Shown one piece after another: positions 35,033-43,835 of a stretch of DNA of 64,000 bases. Made by a program: the position numbers and the translations under genes. Position 1 is the stretch's first letter, and each line of letters starts with the position of its first letter. The notes under the pieces were generated by a model. It had not been told where the DNA came from and did not search any database. It saw only the letters and a program-made list of their open reading frames with translations. Source of the DNA: Bacteroidales bacterium UBA5833 (lineage in GTDB: Bacteria; Bacteroidota; Bacteroidia; Bacteroidales; Lentimicrobiaceae); NCBI GenBank assembly GCA_002433025.1, contig DJGZ01000044.1, positions 1 to 64,000 on the forward strand, read 5' to 3'.

Positions 35033-35734
35033 ATGCTCAAAACGGTAAATCTCTCCAAAATTTTCAGGACAGACGAAGTGGAAACCACTGCATTGAATAA
35101 GGTTTCTTTTGAAATCAATAAGGGTGAGTTTGTCGCCATTATGGGGCCTTCGGGTTGCGGAAAGTCGACATTGTTAAATATTCTGGGGCTGTTGGATAAT
35201 CCGACAGAGGGAGAGTATTATTTCCTTGGCAGGGAGGTTTCAGGGTTTACCGAGAAGCAGCGCGCCAATACCCGGAAGCAGAACATCGGTTTTGTTTTTC
35301 AGAATTTTAATCTGATTGACGAACTGAATGTATATGAAAATGTTGAATTGCCGCTGATTTATCTTGGCCTGAGCTCGTCAGAGCGTAAACGCAGGGTTGA
35401 ATCGGCCCTTGAACAGATGCAGATTATGCACCGCCGCAAGCATTTCCCGCTTCAGTTATCGGGTGGTCAGCAGCAGCGCGTGGCTGTCGCCAGGGCGGTA
35501 GTGGCAAATCCGCACCTGATACTCGCCGATGAACCTACCGGTAACCTTGATTCGGCACACGGAGAAGAGGTGATGAACCTGCTGGCCTCGCTCAACCAGA
35601 ACGGGACTACCATCATTATGGTGACTCACTCGCAGCGAGATGCCGAGTATGCGCAGCGAATCATCAGGCTGTTTGACGGGCAGGTGATCAACGAGAACAT
35701 CAAAGCCGGTAAGGTTGAACCCGGTACCCTGTAA
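35033..35734 (+). CDS. ABC transporter ATP-binding protein (LolD/MacB-type)
   Basis: A 233-residue ATPase with Walker A GPSGCGKST, the Q-loop region IGFVFQNFNLIDELNVYENVELPL typical of LolD/MacB, signature LSGGQQQRVAVARA, Walker B LILADEPTGNLDS and switch His in MVTHSQRD. It powers a MacB/FtsX-type permease, here the one starting 51 bp downstream. It is the only ATPase of this class in the window and the best candidate partner for the ATP-less permeases at 8.3-13.2 kb. Confidence 0.93.
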   Translation: MLKTVNLSKIFRTDEVETTALNKVSFEINKGEFVAIMGPSGCGKSTLLNILGLLDNPTEGEYYFLGREVSGFTEKQRANTRKQNIGFVFQNFNLIDELNVYENVELPLIYLGLSSSERKRRVESALEQMQIMHRRKHFPLQLSGGQQQRVAVARAVVANPHLILADEPTGNLDSAHGEEVMNLLASLNQNGTTIIMVTHSQRDAEYAQRIIRLFDGQVINENIKAGKVEPGTL

Positions 35735-35785
35735 GGGATTTTCCTTTTAGTATTGATTTCCCGGCTTTCACTAAATACCTGAACC

Positions 35786-38194
35786 ATGTTTGCCAATTAC
35801 CTGAAGACTGCGCTGCGCAGCCTGATGCGCCAGAAGAATTACGCCCTGATTAATCTTGCCGGGCTCTCGTTCGGGATTGCAGCATTTATCCTGATCATGC
35901 TCTATGTGCAGCATGAACTGAAATTCGACGACCACCTGAGTAAACGTGACCGGATTTTCCGGGTGGTTGAAATTCAGAATGAGCCGGGTGTTGGTGAACA
36001 GCATGTAGCCATTACCATGGGACCGCTTGCCCAGGCGATGCTCAGTGATTTTCCTCAGGTTAAGAATGCGGTCAGACTGATGAGCGCCTTTAATGTAACT
36101 GCTGTCAGTTACGGTGAAAAGTCATTCAGGGAGGACCACCTTTATTATGCCGACCCCTCAGTAATCGATATGTTCGATATTACTTTCATTTACGGAGATC
36201 CGGCCACCGCGCTGAAGGAACCACGAAGCGTGATATTATCGGAGAAAACTGCGGTAAAGTACTTCGGCGATGCCACGAAAGCCACCGGAAGTAACCTTTT
36301 ATTTGACAAGACCAGTTTTACGGTTACGGGGGTAATGGAAGATCAGCCTGAGACCACCCACTTTTTCTTTGATATGCTGATGCCGATAGCCACTGCTGAG
36401 GCATTGCCCGGTTTTGAATGGATGAAGGGCTGGGGTTCCAATTCGCTGGTAACCTATGTGGAATTGGACAGGACTTCTTCGGCAGAAGAAGTAAACAGGG
36501 GATTCGACGATTTTCTGAAGCGGCATGTCTTTAGCCAGCCAGATGGGTGGCAGTACCTTGAAATGTATCTTCAGCCGTTGAACGAAGTGTACCTGAAATC
36601 AGGTCATATCAAATTTCAGAATGTTTCAGCCATGGGCGATGCTTCCATGGTAAATGTTTTTATCGTGATTTCGGTGCTGATTCTGTTGATTGCCTGCGTT
36701 AATTTTATCAATATATCCATTGCGCGTTCCGTCAAGCGCTCGCGTGAAGTAGGTATGCGTAAAGTGCTGGGTGCGGGCAGAGGCAGTCTTATTGTTCAGT
36801 TTATCAGCGAGTCAGCCATTATTACCCTTGCTTCTGTATTGATTGCCATTGGAATCGTGGAACTGGCCCTTCCTGAATTAAATAAAATGCTTGGCACTTC
36901 CTTCAGCATAAATTTCGTTTCGAATCCTTTGTTTAATGTTGGCTTGCTGTTCCTTTTTATACTGATCAGCCTGGTCTCAGGGTCTTACCCGGCATTCTAC
37001 CTTTCACGCCTGCATCCGATAGCTGTGCTGAGGGGCATTTCGGGGAGATCAGGCACCGGCAAGGGCTTGCTGAGTAAATTTCTGGTTGTTTTTCAGTTTA
37101 TTATTTCCGTCGGGCTGTTGCTTGCCGTTTTTGTTATTCACGATCAGGTTAATTTTATCAGAAACAAGGACCTGGGTATTCAGTATGTTAACAGGTTGTA
37201 TGTGGGCTTTGGCGAATCAGGATATGAAAAAATCCGGGTTATCAAGCAGGAACTCATGCAGCACCCGGCAATACAACAGGTTTCGGGATGTTCTTATGTA
37301 AATGGGGTGGCCGGGAGCCAGGGGCCGGTATTTGTTGATGATTCAGCCAATACCAAACTGTATGTAAGATATGGCTTTGTGGATGATGATTTTTTCAGTA
37401 CAATGGACGTTCAGTTTACCGATGGCCGCAATTTCAATGGTTTGCAGTCAGGGGATATCAACAGGGCGGTAATCGTGAACCAGGCTACCGTTAATGCATT
37501 GGGATGGGATAACGCCCTGGGGCGGAAGTTTGTGTTCCCCCAGTCTGCTGATTCTTCAGGGAAGGCTGAAATTATTGGTGTAGTGAAGGATTATCATTAT
37601 TATTCATTACGCAGCCCTATAGAACCTGCCGTATGGATTTGGCAGCCGGAACGGTTCAAGGGCGTTGTTATTAAATATGCCGGCAGTGGCAAAAAGGATG
37701 AGATCAGAAGTTTTATTGAATCCAGATGGGCTTCCGTTTATCCCGGATTGCCGGTTCAGATTATGGAGGCCCCCAATTATCTTACACAGAATTACAAAGG
37801 CGATCAAACCACCTTTACCCTTTTCATTTATTTTACCATGGTTTCATTGCTGCTTTCCTGTCTTGGTCTGTTCGGCCTCACTTCATTGCTCATTGAGCAG
37901 AGAACCAGAGTGATCGGCATCAGAAAGGTGATGGGTGGAACGGTTTCCCAGATTACCGTTCATCTGGTTAAAGATTATCTTTTGCTTGTATTTATTGCCG
38001 GGATTATCGCCTTGCCGGCCGGTTATATATTGCTTCAGAAACAATTGGATGAGTTCGCCTACCATATCACAATCAATGTAATCCATTTGATTGTACCTGT
38101 TGTACTGGCATTGCTGATCGCCTTTTTAACTATTGTTTTTAAAGCTTACAAAGCGGCAAATGCCAATCCGGTTATAGCCCTGAAGTACGAATAG
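35786..38194 (+). CDS. ABC transporter permease, MacB/FtsX type
   Basis: An 802-residue permease with the same duplicated layout as the minus-strand pair: N-terminal NLAGLSFGIAAFILIMLYV helix, periplasmic core, FtsX bundle with VKRSREVGMRKVLGA, second core, and a C-terminal bundle with EQRTRVIGIRKVMGG. The ending ANANPVIALKYE is shared with the other two permeases (NPVNAIKYE, NPAITLKYE), showing close paralogy. Third gene of the HlyD operon. Confidence 0.9.
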   Translation: MFANYLKTALRSLMRQKNYALINLAGLSFGIAAFILIMLYVQHELKFDDHLSKRDRIFRVVEIQNEPGVGEQHVAITMGPLAQAMLSDFPQVKNAVRLMSAFNVTAVSYGEKSFREDHLYYADPSVIDMFDITFIYGDPATALKEPRSVILSEKTAVKYFGDATKATGSNLLFDKTSFTVTGVMEDQPETTHFFFDMLMPIATAEALPGFEWMKGWGSNSLVTYVELDRTSSAEEVNRGFDDFLKRHVFSQPDGWQYLEMYLQPLNEVYLKSGHIKFQNVSAMGDASMVNVFIVISVLILLIACVNFINISIARSVKRSREVGMRKVLGAGRGSLIVQFISESAIITLASVLIAIGIVELALPELNKMLGTSFSINFVSNPLFNVGLLFLFILISLVSGSYPAFYLSRLHPIAVLRGISGRSGTGKGLLSKFLVVFQFIISVGLLLAVFVIHDQVNFIRNKDLGIQYVNRLYVGFGESGYEKIRVIKQELMQHPAIQQVSGCSYVNGVAGSQGPVFVDDSANTKLYVRYGFVDDDFFSTMDVQFTDGRNFNGLQSGDINRAVIVNQATVNALGWDNALGRKFVFPQSADSSGKAEIIGVVKDYHYYSLRSPIEPAVWIWQPERFKGVVIKYAGSGKKDEIRSFIESRWASVYPGLPVQIMEAPNYLTQNYKGDQTTFTLFIYFTMVSLLLSCLGLFGLTSLLIEQRTRVIGIRKVMGGTVSQITVHLVKDYLLLVFIAGIIALPAGYILLQKQLDEFAYHITINVIHLIVPVVLALLIAFLTIVFKAYKAANANPVIALKYE

Positions 38195-38836
38195 TACAAA
38201 CGAGGCCCCTGTATCAATTCAACGGTTGGATGTCCGGATGATTTCTGATTGTTATCATTCATAAACGCAATTCTGAGCTGATTACCAGATCTCAGTTACA
38301 GTGATCCTGCTTTTTTATTCAGATTCCGGATCAACAGATCTTTTCCGCTTTCTGGCAAATTTATGTAACGATTTGCTGACTTATAACACCCTTTAACCGA
38401 TTTGTCAGTGTTGATCCTGAACCCTTTTCCTTACCCGGGTTATAAACTGATCAGCATTTTGTGAAGTGTGTTTGCGATAATAGTCAGCATTAATATGTCA
38501 GGTGCTTTCGCTGGTTATCTGTTTTTATGAATGAAAATATTCTTGTATTTCAGAATAATAATTAATCCGGACAGTGCAGAATGGTTTATTTCTAATGATC
38601 CGGAATACCCGGATAGGGAATAACTTAACTTCGATTATTAATGTAAGTTTGTTAAAAAACAGAAAATCAAAATAATAGAAACTTTTCATCATTGAATAGA
38701 TATAAATTCCGGCTTGGCCGGATTTATTTAAAACAGTCAATGTAAAATAGATGCATTTCATTGTAAATTCTTATCCGGCAGCTTGAAAATTAGTTTAATT
38801 TTGCATTCCTTATTCACTTAACTATTCTCCCAGTCG
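38195..38836. other. Long intergenic region before the arginine decarboxylase
   Basis: A+T-rich, 642 bp. A short hairpin AAATTCCGGC-TTG-GCCGGATTT (38704-38725) is followed by TATTTAAA rather than a T-run. A 78-codon minus frame (38525-38761) is low-complexity and not accepted. No tRNA-like fold was recognised. Confidence 0.4.
38796..38803 (+). promoter_or_regulatory. -7 box of the arginine decarboxylase gene
   Basis: TAATTTTG matches TAnnTTTG, followed by C as is common, 33 bp before the ATG at 38837. No -33 partner at standard spacing. Confidence 0.5.
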
Positions 38837-40228
38837 ATGAAAAACAAGTACATTGATCTCATTGAGCAAACATTCGACTTTCCTCAGGAGGAATTCCGGG
38901 TTGAAGACAATGAGCTGTATTTTCACAATATTCCTTTGATGGATATCATCAAACAATATGGTACACCACTGAAGATATCCTATTTGCCAAAGATCAGTCA
39001 GCAGATTCAGAAGGCCAAGAAATTGTTCAATGTTGCCATTGCGCGGAGCGATTACCAGGGGGATTATCATTATTGTTACTGTACGAAGAGTTCCCATTTT
39101 TCATTTGTACTGGAGGAAGTGCTTAAGAATGATGTACACCTCGAAACTTCTTCCGCATTTGATATTTTTTTGCTGGAGACCCTGCATGAACAGGGTCTGA
39201 TTGACAAGGAGACCTACATTATCTGTAACGGGTTTAAACGGCCGCAGTACATTGAGAACATTGCCAAGCTGATCAATGAAGAGTTTGTGAATACCATTCC
39301 CATCCTCGACAACAAGTTTGAACTGGATCAGCTTGACCGGAACATCACCCGCAAGTGCAAGATAGGCATGCGGATTGCCGCTGAGGAAGAGCCGAAATTT
39401 GAGTTTTACACTTCAAGGCTGGGAATCCGTTACAACGACATCATCCCCTATTATGAAGAGAAGATCAAGAACAATCCGAAGTTTGAACTGAAGATGCTGC
39501 ACTTCTTTATCAACACAGGGATCCGGGATTCGGCCTATTACTGGAATGAGCTTTCGAAATGCGTCAATCTGTATTGTCAGTTGAAGCATATCTGTCCTGA
39601 GCTTGATTCCTTGAATATAGGCGGTGGTTTCCCCATCAAGAATTCGCTCTCGTTTGACTACGATTACGAATACATGGCCGAGGAGATCATTGCACAGATC
39701 AAGATGATCTGTGACAGAAACAACACTCCTGAACCCCATATTTTCACTGAGTTCGGATCATACACCGTTGGGGAAAGCGGTGCTGTGCTGTATTCAATCA
39801 TTGACCAGAAGCAGCAGAATGACAGGGAGTTGTGGGATATGATCGATTCATCCTTTATGACCACGCTGCCTGACACCTGGGCCTTGAACCAGCGTTTTAT
39901 TCTGCTGGGCATTAACAAATGGGATTCGGAATACGAAAGGGTGTTTTTAGGCGGGCTTACCTGCGACAGTGAAGACTATTACAATGCTGAGGCACACGCC
40001 AACGCGATATTTCTTCCAAAGCTTGACAATGAAGAGCCGCTTTACATCGGGCTGTTCCATACCGGTGCATATCAGGAGTCAGTCGGGGGATATGGCGGCA
40101 TTCAGCATTGCCTGATTCCGGCGCCCAAGCATATTATTATAGATCTTGACGAAGAAGGCGAATATACCACCAAGCTTTTTGCCAAAGAGCAGTCGCATAA
40201 ATCCATGCTTCGCATTCTGGGATACTGA
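38837..40228 (+). CDS. Fold-III PLP decarboxylase, probable arginine decarboxylase
   Basis: A 463-residue alanine-racemase-fold decarboxylase that probably converts arginine to agmatine, the first step of polyamine synthesis. Seen: PLP lysine Lys84 in YCTKSSH, HLETSSAFD, ICNGFKRPQYI, HFFINTGI, the phosphate-binding LNIGGGFPI, FTEFGSYTVG and a C-terminal LGGLTCDSEDYYN carrying the cysteine-Asp motif that contributes to the partner active site. It is much shorter than the enterobacterial SpeA (over 600 residues) and fits the compact class annotated as arginine decarboxylase in Bacteroidota. An agmatinase-family gene follows after 325 bp, supporting arginine over other basic amino acids; lysine/ornithine specificity cannot be excluded. 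Confidence 0.8.
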   Translation: MKNKYIDLIEQTFDFPQEEFRVEDNELYFHNIPLMDIIKQYGTPLKISYLPKISQQIQKAKKLFNVAIARSDYQGDYHYCYCTKSSHFSFVLEEVLKNDVHLETSSAFDIFLLETLHEQGLIDKETYIICNGFKRPQYIENIAKLINEEFVNTIPILDNKFELDQLDRNITRKCKIGMRIAAEEEPKFEFYTSRLGIRYNDIIPYYEEKIKNNPKFELKMLHFFINTGIRDSAYYWNELSKCVNLYCQLKHICPELDSLNIGGGFPIKNSLSFDYDYEYMAEEIIAQIKMICDRNNTPEPHIFTEFGSYTVGESGAVLYSIIDQKQQNDRELWDMIDSSFMTTLPDTWALNQRFILLGINKWDSEYERVFLGGLTCDSEDYYNAEAHANAIFLPKLDNEEPLYIGLFHTGAYQESVGGYGGIQHCLIPAPKHIIIDLDEEGEYTTKLFAKEQSHKSMLRILGY

Positions 40229-40553
40229 TGCTTTTCATTACAGTCAAATCCGGATTTTACAGATAAATCCCTGCATTGTTGTGCCCGTGGAGGAAGAATT
40301 TCCCTTTGAAATTAATCCGGAAATTCAAACCCGGGTTCTTACGATGCTGATTATTATCCGGTTATACCTTTGCTCCGGAACTAATCCCATTGCCGTATAT
40401 CTTAAACCGGCACTGAAAACAACCGAATATTATCTTTCGCATGAGGGTTTTTCTTAAAGCTTGATTAACTTTGTTGTCAGGTTCACTGATTCCCGAAGGG
40501 ATTATTTTTTATCTATCCGGTTTTCAAACACGCAGCAATAAATTGGACTGACC
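40229..40553. other. Intergenic region between decarboxylase and agmatinase-like gene
   Basis: 325 bp, with no supported gene. TTATCTTTCGC near 40432-40442 resembles a -7 box with an extra base but is about 110 bp from the next ATG. No terminator was seen. Confidence 0.3.
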
Positions 40554-41423
40554 ATGAAACAGAAACAATTCGGATCACTTCCTGCCCAGCTTACGAACTT
40601 TGAGAATGCAAAATTTGTAATCCTTCCGGTTCCGTTCGAAGGTTCCGGATATGTTTTCAAAGGCTCGGACAAAGGTCCCGAAGCCCTGATTGATGCTTCC
40701 GCTTCCATCGACCTGTATGATATTCATGCCGATACGGAAGCTTACAGGGCTGGCATACATACAGCGGAGGCTGTCAGGGAGCGTTCTGCCGAAAAAATGA
40801 TTAAAGAGGTGCAGGTCAGAACCCTGCAACTGCTTAAGAAAAAGAAATTCCCGGTTATTGTTGGCGGGGAACATACCGTTGCCATCGGGGCATTCAGGGC
40901 ATTTGCCGATTATTATAAAGATAAGGACCTTACTATTCTGCAGTTTGATGCCCATGCGGCCGGAAGCGCTGAAGCCGGGGGTACTGCTTACCATCACCAT
41001 TGTGTAATGAAGCATGCAGCTGCCCATGCACCAATACTTCAGGCAGGTATAAGGAGCATGAGCCTTGCTGAACGTGAGACAGTGGAGCCGGGCAGGATGT
41101 TTTACGCCGGAAGTATGCTCGACGGATCCAATAAGACCTGGATGTATGATTTTCTGAATAAATTAACAAGGAATGTTTTTGTCACCATCGACCTGGATGT
41201 ACTTGATCCGTCACTGATGCCGGCGGTAGCTACACCGGAGCCCGGAGGTCTTCAATGGTCCGGATTTATTGAAATCCTAACCAAAGTGAGCGAAAAGTCG
41301 AACATTGCCGGAGTGTGTATTGCAGGACTTGTCCCGATCAAATACAACAAAGCGCCCAATTTTATCGCCGCCAGGCTTCTGAACACCATTCTTACCCTCA
41401 GATACGCTTCTGCACTGAAATAG
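40554..41423 (+). CDS. Agmatinase/ureohydrolase-family protein with altered active site
   Basis: A 289-residue member of the arginase-agmatinase fold. Retained manganese ligands: His107 (GGEHT), Asp132 and His134 (FDAHA), and Asp213 and Asp215 (IDLDVLDP). Changed: the fourth-motif Asp of DAHxD is Ala136 (DAHAAG), and the guanidinium-binding Glu of the VEL-x-P motif is Gly258 (CIAGLVP). The DLR residues that normally follow DAHxD are also replaced (GSA). With a bridging metal ligand and the guanidinium-binding acid gone, ordinary agmatine hydrolysis looks unlikely; it may be a pseudoenzyme, a regulator, or act on something else. Its neighbour is the arginine decarboxylase, the usual partner of a working agmatinase. 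Confidence 0.85.
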   Translation: MKQKQFGSLPAQLTNFENAKFVILPVPFEGSGYVFKGSDKGPEALIDASASIDLYDIHADTEAYRAGIHTAEAVRERSAEKMIKEVQVRTLQLLKKKKFPVIVGGEHTVAIGAFRAFADYYKDKDLTILQFDAHAAGSAEAGGTAYHHHCVMKHAAAHAPILQAGIRSMSLAERETVEPGRMFYAGSMLDGSNKTWMYDFLNKLTRNVFVTIDLDVLDPSLMPAVATPEPGGLQWSGFIEILTKVSEKSNIAGVCIAGLVPIKYNKAPNFIAARLLNTILTLRYASALK

Positions 41424-41760
41424 TATAAACGGAGTTTTGAACAACTGGTGGTTTCTTCGCTGAATGGCCTTTCTACTGGTGTAAGGTTTTCAACCGCAGA
41501 ACCTTTCTTTACGGTTGCTTGAGGGTGGCTATGACCCGGATTCAGCATCTGATAATGCTTGCACGATTAAGTTTTTGTGGCCAGGCCGATTATATCTGCG
41601 CTGAACCAACACCAGACCAGAGGTGCCCTCAGAAAATCAAAAACTCAGCCCATTCAGGCCTTCTGTTGATTAAGCCGGTTTATTTTTTCTGACAACCTGC
41701 AGATGCACTTGTTTTTTTCTTGTTTATTATAAAAAGTTCACTTAGCTTTACTGCCACTTA

Positions 41761-41797
41761 GTGTATTAAATACACAAACATAGTGTATTAAGTACAC
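41761..41797. promoter_or_regulatory. Tandem operator-like palindromes upstream of the SusCD operon
   Basis: GTGTATTAAATACAC (41761-41775) is a perfect palindrome with 7-bp arms. GTGTATTAAGTACAC (41783-41797) is the same with one change. Start-to-start spacing is 22 bp, placing both on one face of DNA. The pattern resembles operators of GntR-family regulators (GT-N-TA...TA-N-AC), but the regulator is not in the window. Confidence 0.6.
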
Positions 41798-41816
41798 ATA
41801 AGAAAAAGCTTAATGT

Positions 41817-41824
41817 TATCTTCG
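41817..41824 (+). promoter_or_regulatory. Candidate -7 box of the SusCD operon
   Basis: TATCTTCG is a variant of TAnnTTTG, starting 20 bp after the second palindrome, so a bound regulator would cover the -33 region. It predicts a leader of about 200 nt before the ATG at 42032. Confidence 0.35.
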
Positions 41825-42031
41825 GATATTGTTAGTCTAAAGTGGTCATAAACATTGAGTTATCGATGTGAGTGACTGAAACGGAAGAAAGCGGAGGAGA
41901 ATTGATTTCAAAATTGTTGTATAATGGACATGCTTTGAATGCAGGCAATTTTGAGCATGACTGAATTTTGAGGGTGTTAATAGACTGATTACAGGCGAAA
42001 CCAAATACAAACCAAACCAAACCAATCAAAA

Positions 42032-43795
42032 ATGAAACAATTTTTCAGAATCCAATGGGCCATGCTGCTGTTGCTGGCAATCAGCCAGCTTACGGCATGC
42101 AAAAAGGACAAAGAGGATGATGTGATTGCCAGTTTTACCTATAAGGTTGACGAGGCTGACTTCCGTAAAGTCGCGTTTAAAAGTTATGCGAACGCGATCA
42201 AAGAAGCGCCGGAGATCATGTGGGATTTTGGCGACAACACCACTTTGTCGGGTGAAACTGAACCTGTTCATACGTATCAGGCTGAGGGCGTGTATACTGT
42301 AACCCTAACAGCTACCGCTTCGAACGGGGCAAAAGATGTTTTCACAGTGCAGTTGGTGATTGCCGACCCGGATGTGGAACTTGCCAAGCTGGTAGGCGCC
42401 ACGGAGAAAACATGGAAACTGCTGCGGGATGTAAGTACCGGCAGGTACCCGCTTGAAGTCGGGCCTGCAAATTTCTCCTCCATCTGGTGGGCAATGGGCC
42501 GTCAGAACGATGAGCTGGCCAACCGCCCCTGTATGCTGAACGATGAATGGATCTTCAGGCGCGGCGGTGTGATGGAGTTTGACTCCAAAGGCGACTACTG
42601 GGCCGAAGGCGGTGTATTTTTCCCGTCGAATACCTGTGCCTCCACCGAACAGATGGTCGGGCTGAGTGGTGAGGATCTTTCGGCCTGGGGCAGTGGTGTC
42701 CACAGTTTTGAGCTTACCTCGGGCGATCAGCCTAAACTTAAGGTTATCGGTCTGGGCGCCTTTATCGGACTTTCGAAGGTGGCCACCGATGCTGAAGTTC
42801 GTGTGCCTCAGCAATCGGTTACCTATAATATTATCAAACTTACTGACGGACCTGTAGATACCCTGATCCTTCAGACCTCCTATATGACTGGCGGAACAGC
42901 GCCCCAGCCAGCCTACTGGCGTTTTGTACTGGTGCATTATGACAATCCGCTTGATGAGCCGCCCATACCCGGCCCTGCACCCACGGCTGAGTTCTCGTTT
43001 ACAGCTAGCGGGCGCACCATCACTGTTACCAACACTTCTACCCTCGCCGATTCCTATTTGTGGGAGTTCGGCGACGGACAGACCTCAACCGAGAACAATC
43101 CGGTGCATAACTATGCTACTGACGGTGCCTTCAACATCAAACTTACGGCCACCAATGCCAATGGTTTCAGTACGGCAATGAAATTCCATTTTATTTCAAA
43201 GGAAGGTATTGTGGCAACAGATATTCAGGGTGGCGCGTGGAAGGTCAGGCTGGATGAGAAATCCATTTTTGTCGGGCCTGCCATGGCCAGCGACGGATGG
43301 TGGAGTTTGCCGCTCGCTTATCTTGACGGATCATCGACCGGTGTTGATGACTGGTCATGTATTGCCAATGATGAGTTTATTTTCAGCGCCGGAGGGGTTT
43401 ATGAATACAAGACCAATGGCAATGCCCGCAACGACGGGTATTTCGGCGGAACAAACGGATGTATTTCGGATGATGAGATTGCTGGCAGCGGCAACGGGGC
43501 AGCTTTCGGCAGTGGCATTCATACCTGGGCATTTACTCCTGCCTCAGGCAGCAACAGGGCGAAGATCACCCTGACCAACGGAGCCAACAGGGCCGCCTTT
43601 ATAGGATTTTATAAAGGTTATTTTGGCGGTGAAAACATGAACGCTTCCGACCCGCCCAACGGAGGCAATTCCACAAACACTTACGAGGTGGTGGGATATG
43701 CCAACACGGGTACAAAAGAGTATCTCTTTGTAACGGTGGATGTCTCGGCTGTGCATGACGGAAGTTCCTCGTGGTCGGCTGTGCTCGAGCGTTAG
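42032..43795 (+). CDS. PKD-domain surface lipoprotein with internal duplication
   Basis: A 587-residue lipoprotein (lipobox QLTAC, Cys23). It contains two units, each a PKD domain followed by a beta-rich module. PKD domains carry MWDFGDNTTLSGETEPVHTY (about residues 65-85) and LWEFGDGQTSTENNPVHNY (about 345-365). The modules share the order W-K-x-R/L-x-D...ND-E-(W/F)-I-F...GG-V...(C)...GSG-(V/I)-H-(S/T)-(F/W), with two matching cysteine positions, so one arose by duplication. It is probably a surface glycan-binding protein of the SusE/F or SGBP kind. It precedes SusC, whereas such genes usually follow SusD. Confidence 0.8.
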   Translation: MKQFFRIQWAMLLLLAISQLTACKKDKEDDVIASFTYKVDEADFRKVAFKSYANAIKEAPEIMWDFGDNTTLSGETEPVHTYQAEGVYTVTLTATASNGAKDVFTVQLVIADPDVELAKLVGATEKTWKLLRDVSTGRYPLEVGPANFSSIWWAMGRQNDELANRPCMLNDEWIFRRGGVMEFDSKGDYWAEGGVFFPSNTCASTEQMVGLSGEDLSAWGSGVHSFELTSGDQPKLKVIGLGAFIGLSKVATDAEVRVPQQSVTYNIIKLTDGPVDTLILQTSYMTGGTAPQPAYWRFVLVHYDNPLDEPPIPGPAPTAEFSFTASGRTITVTNTSTLADSYLWEFGDGQTSTENNPVHNYATDGAFNIKLTATNANGFSTAMKFHFISKEGIVATDIQGGAWKVRLDEKSIFVGPAMASDGWWSLPLAYLDGSSTGVDDWSCIANDEFIFSAGGVYEYKTNGNARNDGYFGGTNGCISDDEIAGSGNGAAFGSGIHTWAFTPASGSNRAKITLTNGANRAAFIGFYKGYFGGENMNASDPPNGGNSTNTYEVVGYANTGTKEYLFVTVDVSAVHDGSSSWSAVLER

Positions 43796-43835
43796 GGTCA
43801 GGATAACCTCTTAAAAATCTGAAAAAAACAAATTC

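Larger units (their letters stand above)
41424..42031. other. Intergenic region upstream of the SusCD locus
   Basis: 608 bp without a gene. Contents in order: interleaved complementary segments (AAGGTT 41483-41488 / AACCTT 41500-41505 and CAACCG 41491-41496 / CGGTTG 41512-41517) that could fold as an H-type pseudoknot; tandem palindromes (41761-41797); a -7-like box (41817-41824); and short AACCA repeats just before the ATG at 42032. Confidence 0.5.

Noticed and set aside
38525..38761. 78-codon minus-strand frame in the gap before the decarboxylase
   Set aside because: A+T-rich, aromatic-rich low-complexity translation with no start signal.
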